DNA from: JANNOG01 sp050329415
Lineage (GTDB): Bacteria > Actinomycetota > Actinomycetes > Actinomycetales > JBBAYJ01
NCBI GenBank assembly: GCA_050329415.1
Contig: JBHJOS010000135.1
Location: forward strand, 1 to 13,341
Reading direction: 5' to 3'
DNA: 13,341 nt
The position numbers and the translations under genes are program-made. The notes below the pieces were generated by a model, which had not been told where the DNA came from, did no database searches, and saw only the letters and a program-made list of their open reading frames with translations. Below, piece by piece: positions 1 through 7,178 of this stretch; positions within the stretch are counted from its first letter, which is position 1; each line of letters opens with the position of its first letter.

Positions 1-78
1 CGTGACTCCATGGCCCAGGAGCGGGTCGGCCTCGACGCCGTCGAGGGGTGGCTGGCCCAGCGCCTCGTCGGCTGCTGA
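1..78 (+). CDS. Possible C-terminal end of an unidentified upstream gene
   Basis: Frame 1 is open from the window edge to a TGA at 76-78. It reads about 25 codons of protein-like sequence (with DAVEGWLAQRL near the end) and no start is visible. I do not recognise the family. It is listed because this frame looks more protein-like than the overlapping frame that leads into the ParA-like remnant, so the coding frame probably changes hands near position 80-110. The alternative is that this is a fortuitous open frame in GC-rich DNA. Confidence 0.3.
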   Translation, partial: RDSMAQERVGLDAVEGWLAQRLVGC

Positions 79-112
79 GCCACCCGACGTTGCAGCCGGT
101 GAGCCGCCCGGT

Positions 113-916
113 TTGGTAGTCCGTCCGATCACCGAGGGCCTGGGCGACGTTGCCCCGTTGACCCCCCTCCAGGTGGCGGACGGCCTCCATCTCCTGCCGG
201 GGGACCTGGCGCTCAGCACTTTCGAGGAGAAGCTGGCCGAGCAGTGGTCGGCGACCCTCGCGGGTGGCGACAACGCCGCGGCCCGTGCGACGACGGCCTT
301 CCACCGGCTGGTGCGGGGCGCATCGGACGCCGTCGGGGCGGAGTTGGTCCTGGTGGACGTCGGCCCCAACCTCGGTGCCCTGAACCGATCGGCGCTGCTC
401 ATCGCCGATCACGTCGTCGTCCCCCTGGGCGCCGACCTCGTCAGCGCCCAGGCCCTGCGCAACCTGGGACCCTCCCTGCGGCGCTGGCGTGGCGACTGGC
501 AGCGGACCGCGCGACCGCGCATCCCGACGTCCATCGACGCGCCGGCCGGTCGGATGCACCCCCTGGGCTACGTCGTCATGCAATCCAGCAGGCGACTCGA
601 CCGCCCGGTCAAGGCCTACCAGACCTGGCTGGGCCGGATCCCTGACGTCTACGCGGAAGCGCTCGGCCACTCGGACGACCAGGACGGGCGGTCGCCCGAG
701 ATCGGGACGGTCCGCAACTACCGGAGCCTCATGCCGCTGGCCCACGACGCTCGCAAACCGATGTTCGACCTCCGCCCTGCCGACGGTGCCATCGGCAGCA
801 CGCAGCGCTATGTGCAGGTGTGCCGACAGGAGTTCCGCGACTTGTCGAAGGAGATGCTGGCCCGGCTCGATGCGCTCTCCTCCGACTCATCGCCGGGTCA
901 GCGCCGGATCAGGTAG
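113..916 (+). pseudogene. N-terminally truncated ParA-family ATPase remnant
   Basis: The frame (open from position 2, TAG at 914-916) matches the middle and end of the ParA/Soj-like ATPases. It has an RPITEGLGDV segment, then GLHLLPGDLALSTFEEKL, the Walker-B-like LVLVDVGPNLGALNRSALL (around 344-400), VVVPLGADLVSAQALRNLGP and HPLGYVVMQSSRRLDRPVKAY. Family members begin with a deviant Walker A (KGGVGKT) and a switch I aspartate about 60-100 residues earlier. Nothing of this kind lies in any frame from 1 to 112, where another gene tail appears to end. Recognisable homology starts near 122. The only start close by is a TTG at 113-115, with a weak GGTGAG upstream. It therefore probably cannot bind or hydrolyse ATP normally and is best read as a broken gene, although the remaining frame is intact. 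Its last 19 nt overlap the 3' end of the opposing methyltransferase gene, so the final residues are antisense to that gene. The left limit of the feature is approximate. Confidence 0.6.
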
Positions 917-1623
917 GTGCCGGCCGGGCCTTCCGACAGCTGCAGGCCGGCGTCCGACACCTCGGCGGCCAGATGGTGGCGGTCGAGCACGTGCCAGTGC
1001 TGCCGGGCGCTGAAGTCGACCAGCACCCGGTCCTGGTCGTCGGTCACCAGGTAGCTCATCTCCCAGGTCACCGCGTCCTCGCCGGCGGGCTCCGCGCGGG
1101 CGGTGCCGGTGTACCGGTGACGGCCGACGGCGACCTCGCCCAGCGGCGAGGCGGCGACGTGCTCGGGCCGGTTCGGCGGGAAGAGGTCCACGACGACGAC
1201 CCCCTCGGGGGCGAGCCGGTCGGCCGCGAGCTGCCACACCCGGCGACGCTCCGCCGGCGGGAAGTGGCCGAGCACGTTGAGGGCCACGATCGCGCCGAGG
1301 CGCGAGGGCAGCTGGGCCGTCAGGAGGTCGTACGGCTCGACCGTCACCCGGGACTGCAGGTCGGGGTCCGCCGTGACGACGGCCAGCAGCGCCGTGCGCA
1401 GCGCCCGGTTCGGTTCGACCGCGATGATCTCCGCCCCGGGCATCGCCCGGGCGATCACCCGGGTGCCGAGGCCGCTGCCCGCCCCCACGTCGACCACCGG
1501 TCCGGCGGTCGGGTCGAGGCCGTCGAGCGCCGACGCCAGGGCCGGGCCGAGGACCTGCCACGGCGGTCCTAGCAGGACGGCGACATGTTCCGCGGTGCGC
1601 TCGTAGAAGTCCTGGTCCGTCAC
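898..1623 (-). CDS. Class I SAM-dependent methyltransferase, substrate unknown
   Basis: The predicted protein has 241 residues, a usual length for a single-domain class I methyltransferase. The SAM-binding glycine motif VVDVGAGSGLG is at residues 43-53. An acidic residue ends strand 2 (IIAVEPN, E70), and a motif-IV-like segment LNVLGHFPP lies at 116-123. It is expected to be soluble and cytoplasmic and to transfer a methyl group from S-adenosylmethionine; the acceptor cannot be told. I chose the GTG at 1621-1623 because the frame upstream is antisense to the neighbouring flavoprotein and the family-like sequence begins FYERTAEHV just after it. No Shine-Dalgarno sequence precedes this GTG, so the transcript may be leaderless. 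The gene diverges from the flavoprotein gene across 48 nt, which suggests shared control, and converges on the ParA remnant with overlapping 3' ends. Its sequence is unlike both halves of the didomain methyltransferase at 2622-4958, so I do not place it in the metallophore-like operon. Confidence 0.8.
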   Translation of the reverse strand: MTDQDFYERTAEHVAVLLGPPWQVLGPALASALDGLDPTAGPVVDVGAGSGLGTRVIARAMPGAEIIAVEPNRALRTALLAVVTADPDLQSRVTVEPYDLLTAQLPSRLGAIVALNVLGHFPPAERRRVWQLAADRLAPEGVVVVDLFPPNRPEHVAASPLGEVAVGRHRYTGTARAEPAGEDAVTWEMSYLVTDDQDRVLVDFSARQHWHVLDRHHLAAEVSDAGLQLSEGPAGTYLIRR

Positions 1624-1671
1624 GCGCGCTACGGTACCGGTGTCGAGAACCGTTATCGAAAGGGTGATCGA
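1624..1671. promoter_or_regulatory. Divergent intergenic region between methyltransferase and flavoprotein genes
   Basis: These 48 nt must hold the promoters for both outward-reading genes. A perfect 8-bp palindrome CGGTACCG lies at 1632-1639 and could be an operator half or core. For the methyltransferase a weak hexamer pair can be proposed on the minus strand: TTCGAT (1655-1660) and TACCGT (1631-1636) with 18 nt between them. That would put the -10 seven nt from the GTG and agree with leaderless expression. For the flavoprotein, GAAAGGG at 1657-1663 is a plausible Shine-Dalgarno, 8 nt before the ATG; I could not assign -35/-10 elements. The promoter boxes are inference. Confidence 0.35.
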
Positions 1672-2595
1672 ATGTATGACGCGGTTGTCGTCGGCGGGGG
1701 AGCGGCCGGCCTCAGCGCCGCGCTGGTCCTCGGTCGCCAGAAGCGGTCGGTGCTGGTCCTCGACGGCGGGCGGCCACGCAATGCCCCCGCCGCCGAGATG
1801 CACATGTACCTCGGGCGCGACGGCCGCCCCCCGGCCGCGCTGCTGGCGGACGGGCGGGCGGAGCTCGCGGCGTACCCCTCGGTCGAGCTGCGCCGGGCGG
1901 AGGCGGTCGCGGCATCGGGCGTGACCGGTGGCTTCCGGCTCACGCTCGCCGACGGCGGCGAGGTCGACTCGCACCGGCTCCTGCTCGCCACCGGTCAGAC
2001 CGACGTCCCGTGGGACGTCCCGGGTCTCGCCGAGCGTTGGGGCTCCAGCGTCTTCCACTGCCCCTTCTGCCACGGCTACGAGACCGACGGCAAGACCGTG
2101 GCGGTGGTCGGCAACGGCCCCGACACGATGCTCGCGGCGTACGTCCGCGACCGGTACAGCCCGGACGTCGTCGTGTGCACCAACGGCCCCGCGGACATCC
2201 CCGGGCCGGTCTCGGACGCCCTGGCCGCCCTCGGCGTCGCGGTGGTCGAGACGCCCGTGGCCGGCGTCGACGGCGAGCTCGACGCCCTCACCGTCCGCTT
2301 CACCGACGCCACGACCCTGCCCCGCGACGCGATCTTCCACCGAGCACCCACCCGGCCCAACACCGCCCTCGCCGCGCAGCTGGGGTGCGTGGTGCTGCCC
2401 GACGGGTGCGTCCGGGTCGACGAGTACTCGCGCACCAGCGTCCCGGGGGTGTTCGCCGCGGGCGACGCCGCCCACCTGGAGGCCGTGCCCGAGCCGGCGA
2501 CCCTGGTCGCGCCGGCCGCCGCCGCGGGCGTCTGCGCGGCGGTCTGGCTGGAGCAGGACCTGTTCCGGTCGCGGCTGCCGGTCCCGCTCGGTTGA
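1672..2595 (+). CDS. Thioredoxin-reductase-like FAD-dependent oxidoreductase (CPFC type)
   Basis: The protein has 307 residues, typical of low-molecular-weight thioredoxin-reductase-like flavoproteins. The N-terminal FAD-binding motif VVGGGAAGLSAA is at residues 6-17, the redox-active CPFC at 130-133 (in HCPFCHGYE), a second dinucleotide fold VVGNGPDT at 145-152, and the C-terminal FAD motif GVFAAGDAAH at 259-268. Bacterial TrxB normally has a CATC-like pair and a basic HRRxxxR NADPH-phosphate motif after the second fold. Here that place reads VVVCTNGP, so NADPH-dependent thioredoxin reduction is doubtful. The CPFCHGYE context resembles the GliT/HlmI/DepH group of FAD-dependent dithiol oxidases and related uncharacterised actinobacterial proteins, so dithiol-disulfide chemistry on a small or protein substrate is the reasonable family-level call. 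The ATG at 1672 is preferred over upstream starts because the FAD motif begins at once after it and GAAAGGG precedes it. No thioredoxin gene is adjacent. It is divergent from the methyltransferase gene and ends at a bidirectional terminator. Confidence 0.8.
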   Translation: MYDAVVVGGGAAGLSAALVLGRQKRSVLVLDGGRPRNAPAAEMHMYLGRDGRPPAALLADGRAELAAYPSVELRRAEAVAASGVTGGFRLTLADGGEVDSHRLLLATGQTDVPWDVPGLAERWGSSVFHCPFCHGYETDGKTVAVVGNGPDTMLAAYVRDRYSPDVVVCTNGPADIPGPVSDALAALGVAVVETPVAGVDGELDALTVRFTDATTLPRDAIFHRAPTRPNTALAAQLGCVVLPDGCVRVDEYSRTSVPGVFAAGDAAHLEAVPEPATLVAPAAAAGVCAAVWLEQDLFRSRLPVPLG

Positions 2596-2596
2596 G

Positions 2597-2622
2597 GCCC
2601 CGGGGCCGGCTGTCCCCGGGGC
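2597..2622. terminator. Bidirectional hairpin between convergent genes
   Basis: GCCCCGGGG (2597-2605) pairs perfectly with CCCCGGGGC (2614-2622) around an 8-nt loop. It sits directly after the flavoprotein stop (TGA 2593-2595) and its last base is the final base of the TAG stop of the minus-strand didomain methyltransferase. There is no T tract on either side, as is common in actinobacteria. The position between two convergent stops makes a shared transcription terminator likely. Confidence 0.7.
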
Positions 2623-4958
2623 TACACCGGCGTCGCGACGAACAGGCTCTGGGCCGGTGTCGACAGGGGCGATCTCGGGTCCGGCAGCGTGAGGAGGGTC
2701 CGGAACCCCGCCGCGGCCAGCTCCGCCCGCCAGGCGCGTGCCCCGAGGAACACCGACCCGCCCGCCCGGGCGTCCGACGAGCCGGGCGGGTCCTCGCCGT
2801 CCCGCGGCGACAGCAGGAACTGCATGGTGGCGAGGACGATGGGGTGCTCCCGGGTCGCCTCGGCGACGAGCAGCAGGCCGCCCGGCGCCACCGCGGGCCG
2901 CAGGTGCCGCAGCGACCGGCCCACGTGGCGGGCGCAGTGGAGGACGTTGACCGCCAGCACCACGTCGGCGCCGCCGGCCGGGACGCCCTGCGACCCCAGG
3001 TCCCGGTCGACGTCCACGACGGCGTAGCGCAGCCGGTCACCGAACCGCTCCCGGGCGGCGTCGAGGAAGAACCGTGAGACGTCGGTGAACCGGTAGTCGA
3101 CGTCGGCCCCGGCGAGGCCGTCGAGGGCGGCACCGGTGCCGCCCCCGGCGCCGGCGCCGAGCTCGAGGACCCGAAGCGGTGCGGGCCGGGTGGCCGCCGC
3201 CCGGGCGAGCACGTGACCGACGGCGCCGTGCAGGTAGGCGTTGCTGACGTTGAGCCGGTCCTTGCTGAGCGACGTCCCCAGGTCGCCGCCGGGGAACAGC
3301 AGGGCCTGCGCCGGGACCTCGTCCGACAGCAGCTCGGGCAGCCGGTGCAGCGCCTCGCGGAAGAACCGGGCCATGTCGGCGGGGTAGCCGAGGTCGGCGC
3401 ACGCCCGGTCCAGCAGCGGCCCGTCCGGGTCGAGACCTCGCCGGGGCCGCACGGTGACCGCGCCGAGGACGGCCTCCCAGCGCCCCACGATCCACTCGTG
3501 CCGGGGCGCCGCCACGGGCCGGCCCCCGGTGAAGCGCCCGGCGAGGGCCTGCAGCGCGATGGCGTCCAGCTGGGCGACGGCGGCCGGCAGCCGGGCGAGT
3601 GCGGCATCGTTCACGACGACCTCCCCGGCGCCCACCATCAGCCGCCCCGCCCGGTCGGTGGCCGCCGCCTCCTCGGCCACGGCGCCGGCGGCGTGGCCGC
3701 CACCGGTCGGCACCTGCCCGACCACCGTCGCGGGCAGGGACCAGCCGCCCCGGCGGGCGAGCCGTCGCGCCGTCTCGACCAGGCATCCGCGGGCGAACGC
3801 CGCGAGCGGCTCGTGGGGATGCCCAGGACCGGCCACGGCGGCCGGGGCCAGCGCCCCGGCCGCGGCGGGAGCGGCCACCGCCAGCAGGGTCGGGTCGTCC
3901 GGGTCGAGCAGCACGGCCGCGCCGGTCCCGGCCAGCAGCGAGCGAAGCTCAGCACCGGTGACGGCACCCGGCTGGTCGGGGAGCAGCAGCCGGTTGGGGA
4001 TCCCCGTCACGCGGACCGGTTCGCCCCGCCGCACGGCTGCCAGGAGATCGTCCGCGCCCCCCCAGGCCAGCACGTCGGGTTCGGCGGCCAGCCCGGCCGG
4101 CCCGGCCAGCCCGGCCAGCCCCGCCGCCCCGTCCGGGCACCCGGTCCGCAGGACGGCGTCGAAGCGGTACCGGGCGAGCTCGGTGTCCGTGGTCAGGGTC
4201 TTGGCGTGCAGCGTGAGGCGCAGGCCCGGCCCGGCGCCGGCCACCGCGGCCGCCAGCGTCGGCGGGTCGATCAGCAGCTCCTCGTCGGTCTCCGGGCGCC
4301 GTCCCGCCCAGCGCGCGAACTCGTCGAGCAGGCCCGCGTGGCGCATGTCACCGACGACCACCGCCCCGCCCGGCGCGAGCCCGGCCAGCGCCTCGCGGAG
4401 CACCGCGGCCAGGTACGACACGCTCGGGAAGCACTGCGTGACGGAGTTGAGGACCACGCAGTCCGGCGCCCGCCCGGCGAGGGCCTCGCTCACCTGGGGG
4501 GCTCGCGCCTCGTGGGCGGCCGCGTGGACCACGCGGGCCCCGGGCGGGGTCTCGGCCGCCAGCCGCGCGCTGGCGTCCGGGGCGATGTCGGTGCCGACGT
4601 AGGCCACGACGTGCGGGTGCAGCCGCCGCATCAGCATCCCGGTGCCGCAGCCCAGCTCCAGCACCACCCGAGGCCCGGTCGAGAGGATCAGCTCGGCGGT
4701 GCGGTCGGCCCACTGCGCCATGTGGTCGGCGGGCAGCGCCTCGCCGGTGTCGCTCGCGCGCCATCCCGCGAGCTCGGAGGCGGTGGCGGCGTACGTGAGG
4801 TCGTACACCTCCGACCAGTGGTCGAGGTGCTCCGCGACCAGCGGGCCCGGTGGCGGCCCGGCCGCGAGTGCCCCGGCGGCCGCGGTCACGACGAGCCGGT
4901 CCTCGCCCTCGGGCCGGTCGACGCGCGCGACGAAGGGGTGGGCGAGCAGGTCAGGCAT
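2622..4958 (-). CDS. Free-standing fused didomain methyltransferase (NRPS-type plus PKS C-MT-type)
   Basis: The protein has 778 residues. Residues about 45-275 match the methyltransferase found inside NRPS adenylation domains: HWSEVYD, AGWRASDTGEALP, SAM motif VLELGCGTG (99-107), VVLNSVTQCFPSVSYL (168-183), VVGDMRHAGLL (201-211), then ARYRFDAVL. A further segment ends in GIPNRLLLPD (319-328), and 381-425 resembles a decayed A-domain C-terminus. Residues about 460-778 match the PKS C-methyltransferase: LLFPGGD, VLELGAGAGGGT (597-608), YRFTDVS, AVNVLHCARHV (669-679) and LLLVAEAT (695-702). His674 and Glu700 stand where that family has its catalytic His/Glu pair. Both active sites look intact. 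HMWP1 of yersiniabactin synthesis carries these two types in line, so I infer C-methylation in trans of the polyketide unit and of a thiazoline on the synthetase at 9828-13341. The ATG at 4958 has AGGAGG (4965-4970) six nt upstream and overlaps the ATPase stop by 8 nt. It is the last gene of the operon. Confidence 0.8.
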   Translation of the reverse strand: MPDLLAHPFVARVDRPEGEDRLVVTAAAGALAAGPPPGPLVAEHLDHWSEVYDLTYAATASELAGWRASDTGEALPADHMAQWADRTAELILSTGPRVVLELGCGTGMLMRRLHPHVVAYVGTDIAPDASARLAAETPPGARVVHAAAHEARAPQVSEALAGRAPDCVVLNSVTQCFPSVSYLAAVLREALAGLAPGGAVVVGDMRHAGLLDEFARWAGRRPETDEELLIDPPTLAAAVAGAGPGLRLTLHAKTLTTDTELARYRFDAVLRTGCPDGAAGLAGLAGPAGLAAEPDVLAWGGADDLLAAVRRGEPVRVTGIPNRLLLPDQPGAVTGAELRSLLAGTGAAVLLDPDDPTLLAVAAPAAAGALAPAAVAGPGHPHEPLAAFARGCLVETARRLARRGGWSLPATVVGQVPTGGGHAAGAVAEEAAATDRAGRLMVGAGEVVVNDAALARLPAAVAQLDAIALQALAGRFTGGRPVAAPRHEWIVGRWEAVLGAVTVRPRRGLDPDGPLLDRACADLGYPADMARFFREALHRLPELLSDEVPAQALLFPGGDLGTSLSKDRLNVSNAYLHGAVGHVLARAAATRPAPLRVLELGAGAGGGTGAALDGLAGADVDYRFTDVSRFFLDAARERFGDRLRYAVVDVDRDLGSQGVPAGGADVVLAVNVLHCARHVGRSLRHLRPAVAPGGLLLVAEATREHPIVLATMQFLLSPRDGEDPPGSSDARAGGSVFLGARAWRAELAAAGFRTLLTLPDPRSPLSTPAQSLFVATPV
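4088..4123 (-). repeat. Four 9-bp tandem units in the methyltransferase linker
   Basis: On the plus strand the unit CCAGCCCGG appears at 4088-4096, with one- or two-base variants at 4097-4105, 4106-4114 and 4115-4123. Read on the minus strand it encodes the in-frame GLAGLAGPAGLA run at about residues 280-291 of the didomain methyltransferase, just after the first catalytic domain. It is a flexible, slippage-prone linker and nothing suggests a separate function. Confidence 0.7.
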
Positions 4959-6387
4959 GGGCGGCCTCCTGGGGGACGAGGTCGGCGTCGGCGACCCGCA
5001 GAACGCGGTCGGCGCGAGCGGCGAGGGCGGGGGAGTGCGTGACGGCCAGGACGCCCGGCCCACCGGGGCGGTTCCGCAGCTCGTCGACGAGGTCGAGGAT
5101 CCGGGCGGCCGTGGCGGCGTCCAGCGCCGCAGTGGCCTCGTCGAGCAATAGGACATCGGGGCAGCCGGTGAGCGCCCGGGCCAGGGCCAGCCGCTGCCGC
5201 TGCCCTCCGGACAGCCGGCCGGGGCGACGGTGCAGCGTGTCCGCGGGCAGCCCGACCGCGGCGAGCAGGGCGATCGCCTCGGTCTGCGCCGCGCGTCCCC
5301 GAAGGCCACGCAGGGTCCGCAGGGGGCGCAGCACGGCGTCGCCCGCCCGCCGGGCCGGGTTGAGCTCGGCCCGCGGGTCCTGCCCCACCAGGGCCAGGGC
5401 CGCCGGACGGGCCCGGCGCCGGGCCGGCCACGGCACGGGCTCGCCGGCCACCTCCAGCACCCCGCTGCCGGCCTCGGGGGGGTGGAGCCCCGCGAGGGCA
5501 CGCAGCAGGGTGGACTTGCCCACCCCGGACGGGCCGAGCACGGCGACCAGCTCGCCGCGGCCCACCCGGAGGTCGACGTCGCGCAGCAGGACGGAACCCC
5601 CCGGTGGCTGCGCCACCGTCACCCGCGTGGCGGCCAGGACGGCCGTTGCCGCCGGATCCCCGGCGTCCCGGGTGGACGGCGACTCCCGCCCGGTGCGGGG
5701 CGGGTGCCGACCCGTCGTGGCGCCCGTGTTGTCCCCGAGCCGGACCACTCGGTCGGCGAGGCCCGCGACCAGCGTCTCGTCGTGACTGACGACCACCGTC
5801 GCCCCGGGGTGGTCTCCGCGCCGCCGGGCCAGCACGGCAGCGACCACGGCCGCGGAGTCGGCGTCCAGGGCGCTCGTCGGCTCGTCGAGGACCAGCAGTC
5901 CCGGTCGTGCGACGACGGCCCGGGCCAGCGCGACCCGCTGCGCCTGGCCGCCCGACAGCTCGTGCGGGCGGCGGGCGCCGTGCTGCTCGGCGTCCAGGCC
6001 CACCAGGTCCAGCGCTGCCCTGGCCGCCTCGCGGCGGGCGTGCGGGCGCAGGCCGCCGGTGGCCCCCTCGGCGACCGTGAGCAGGGCCGGACGCAGGGGA
6101 TGGAGCGCCGAGCGCGGGTCCTGTGCCAGGTAGCCGACCGTCGCGCGCCGCCAGCGCCGGGGCCGGCGGAGCGGGGAACCCTGCCACGACACCGTCCCGG
6201 CGACCTGCCGCAGACCGTCGGGCAGCGCGCCGAGGACGGCCAGCAGGGCGGTCGTCTTGCCGGTGCCGGACGGGCCGACCAGGGCGACCACCTCGCCGGG
6301 ACCTGCCCGCAGATCGAACCCGGCGAGGACCTCCCGCCCGGCCCGGTCGGTCACGCGCAGGCCCGCGACATCGAGGCCGGCACTCAC
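4951..6387 (-). CDS. Fused double ATP-binding protein of a Dpp/Opp/Nik-type ABC importer
   Basis: The protein has 478 residues and contains two complete nucleotide-binding domains. The first has Walker A GPSGTGKT (38-45), Q-loop Q89 in YLAQDPRSALHP, signature LSGGQAQR (144-151), Walker B LLVLDE (164-169) and switch H202. After a polar linker (about 218-247) the second has GPSGVGKS (285-292), Q336 in LVGQDPRAELNP, LSGGQRQR (392-399), VLLLDEA (412-418) and H451. The QDPR..LNP-like context after each Q-loop is typical of the peptide/nickel transporter ATPases (DppD/DppF, NikD/NikE), normally two separate proteins. This chain would supply both ATP sites to the two permeases upstream. The start is the GTG at 6387, which shares GTGA with the permease stop and has AGGA six nt upstream. 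Its stop overlaps the methyltransferase start by 8 nt, so translation is probably coupled on both sides. Confidence 0.92.
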   Translation of the reverse strand: MSAGLDVAGLRVTDRAGREVLAGFDLRAGPGEVVALVGPSGTGKTTALLAVLGALPDGLRQVAGTVSWQGSPLRRPRRWRRATVGYLAQDPRSALHPLRPALLTVAEGATGGLRPHARREAARAALDLVGLDAEQHGARRPHELSGGQAQRVALARAVVARPGLLVLDEPTSALDADSAAVVAAVLARRRGDHPGATVVVSHDETLVAGLADRVVRLGDNTGATTGRHPPRTGRESPSTRDAGDPAATAVLAATRVTVAQPPGGSVLLRDVDLRVGRGELVAVLGPSGVGKSTLLRALAGLHPPEAGSGVLEVAGEPVPWPARRRARPAALALVGQDPRAELNPARRAGDAVLRPLRTLRGLRGRAAQTEAIALLAAVGLPADTLHRRPGRLSGGQRQRLALARALTGCPDVLLLDEATAALDAATAARILDLVDELRNRPGGPGVLAVTHSPALAARADRVLRVADADLVPQEAAHA

Positions 6388-7178
6388 GTGCGGTCCTGGG
6401 ACGACAGCACGTGGGCGGCGCCGGCGACGCAGGCCGCGAGCCCGGTGAGGGCCGCGGCGGGCGCGAGCACGGCGGCGGCGTTGAGACCGGCCCCGGTGAG
6501 GTTCTCCCGCAGCATCGCGGCCCAGTCGGGCGCCGGGGGCGGTGGGCCGAAGCCGAGCACCGCGAGGGCGGCGGCCAGCTGCAACGCGACGACGAAGCGC
6601 AGCGCGAGGTCCGCGCCGACCAGGCCGGCGTGGGCCGGCAGCACCTCCCGCAGCAGCACGGCCGACGCCCGCTCGCCCCGGCCGAGGGCGGCCTCGACGT
6701 ACCCGGCTCGCCGTGCCCCGCGGGTCGCGTCGGCCACCACCCGCATGGTGAGCGGGGCGCCACCCACCACGGTGGCGACCGCGACCGCGACCGGCCCCGG
6801 CAGGCCACCCGCCGCAAGCAGGGCCACGAGCAGGAGCGGCACCGCGAGCGCGAGGTCCGCCAGGGCACCGGCGGCCCGGGCGGCGCGCCCGTCGGTCCAC
6901 CCGCTCCACAGCCCGGCCGCCGTGCCGACCGCGGTCGTGGCGACGGCTGCGGCGAGGGCCGTCAGCGCCACCGTGCGGCCACCCTGCACCGTCCGGGCCA
7001 GCACGTCGCGGCCCAGCGCGTCGGCGCCCAGGGGCAGTCCCGGGCCGGGCGGTGCCCACGGGGCGGCCACCACGCGGACCGCGGCGTCCTCCCCGCCCGG
7101 CAGGACCGCGCCGCCCGCGACGGCGAGCACCAGGGCGACGGCGGCGGTCGCGACGACCGCGCCCCGGGCCGGTGTCAC
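6384..7178 (-). CDS. ABC importer permease, DppC/OppC/NikC family
   Basis: The 264-residue integral membrane protein is somewhat shorter than usual DppC proteins (about 270-300). It has one N-terminal membrane segment (about residues 8-27). Next comes the family hallmark LGADALGRDVLARTVQGGRT (the LGTDxxGRD motif), several hydrophobic segments, and the cytoplasmic EAA loop (GYVEAALGRGERASAVLLREVLP) that contacts the ATPase. Near the end is a LGFGPPPPAPDWAAMLRE segment typical of the family. It is expected to form a heterodimeric channel with the permease encoded just upstream. The start is the GTG at 7178, overlapping the preceding stop as GTGA; longer upstream openings in this frame run across the neighbouring permease gene and were not used. 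The end overlaps the ATPase start by 4 nt. Confidence 0.9.
   Translation of the reverse strand: MTPARGAVVATAAVALVLAVAGGAVLPGGEDAAVRVVAAPWAPPGPGLPLGADALGRDVLARTVQGGRTVALTALAAAVATTAVGTAAGLWSGWTDGRAARAAGALADLALAVPLLLVALLAAGGLPGPVAVAVATVVGGAPLTMRVVADATRGARRAGYVEAALGRGERASAVLLREVLPAHAGLVGADLALRFVVALQLAAALAVLGFGPPPPAPDWAAMLRENLTGAGLNAAAVLAPAAALTGLAACVAGAAHVLSSQDRT

Noticed and set aside
898..2475. Extended start for the small methyltransferase at 2475
   Set aside because: The added 284 residues are antisense to the flavoprotein and low in complexity; the methyltransferase homology begins right after the GTG at 1623.
3213..5042. Long plus-strand open frame of about 609 codons opposite the didomain methyltransferase
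   Set aside because: It is antisense to a gene with two clear SAM-binding domains, its composition is Arg/Gly/Pro-heavy low complexity, and it has no recognisable motif. Such frames are expected opposite GC-rich genes.
4959..5501. Extended start for the didomain methyltransferase at 5501
   Set aside because: The extension lies in another frame of the ATPase gene. The ATG at 4958 has AGGAGG at the correct distance.
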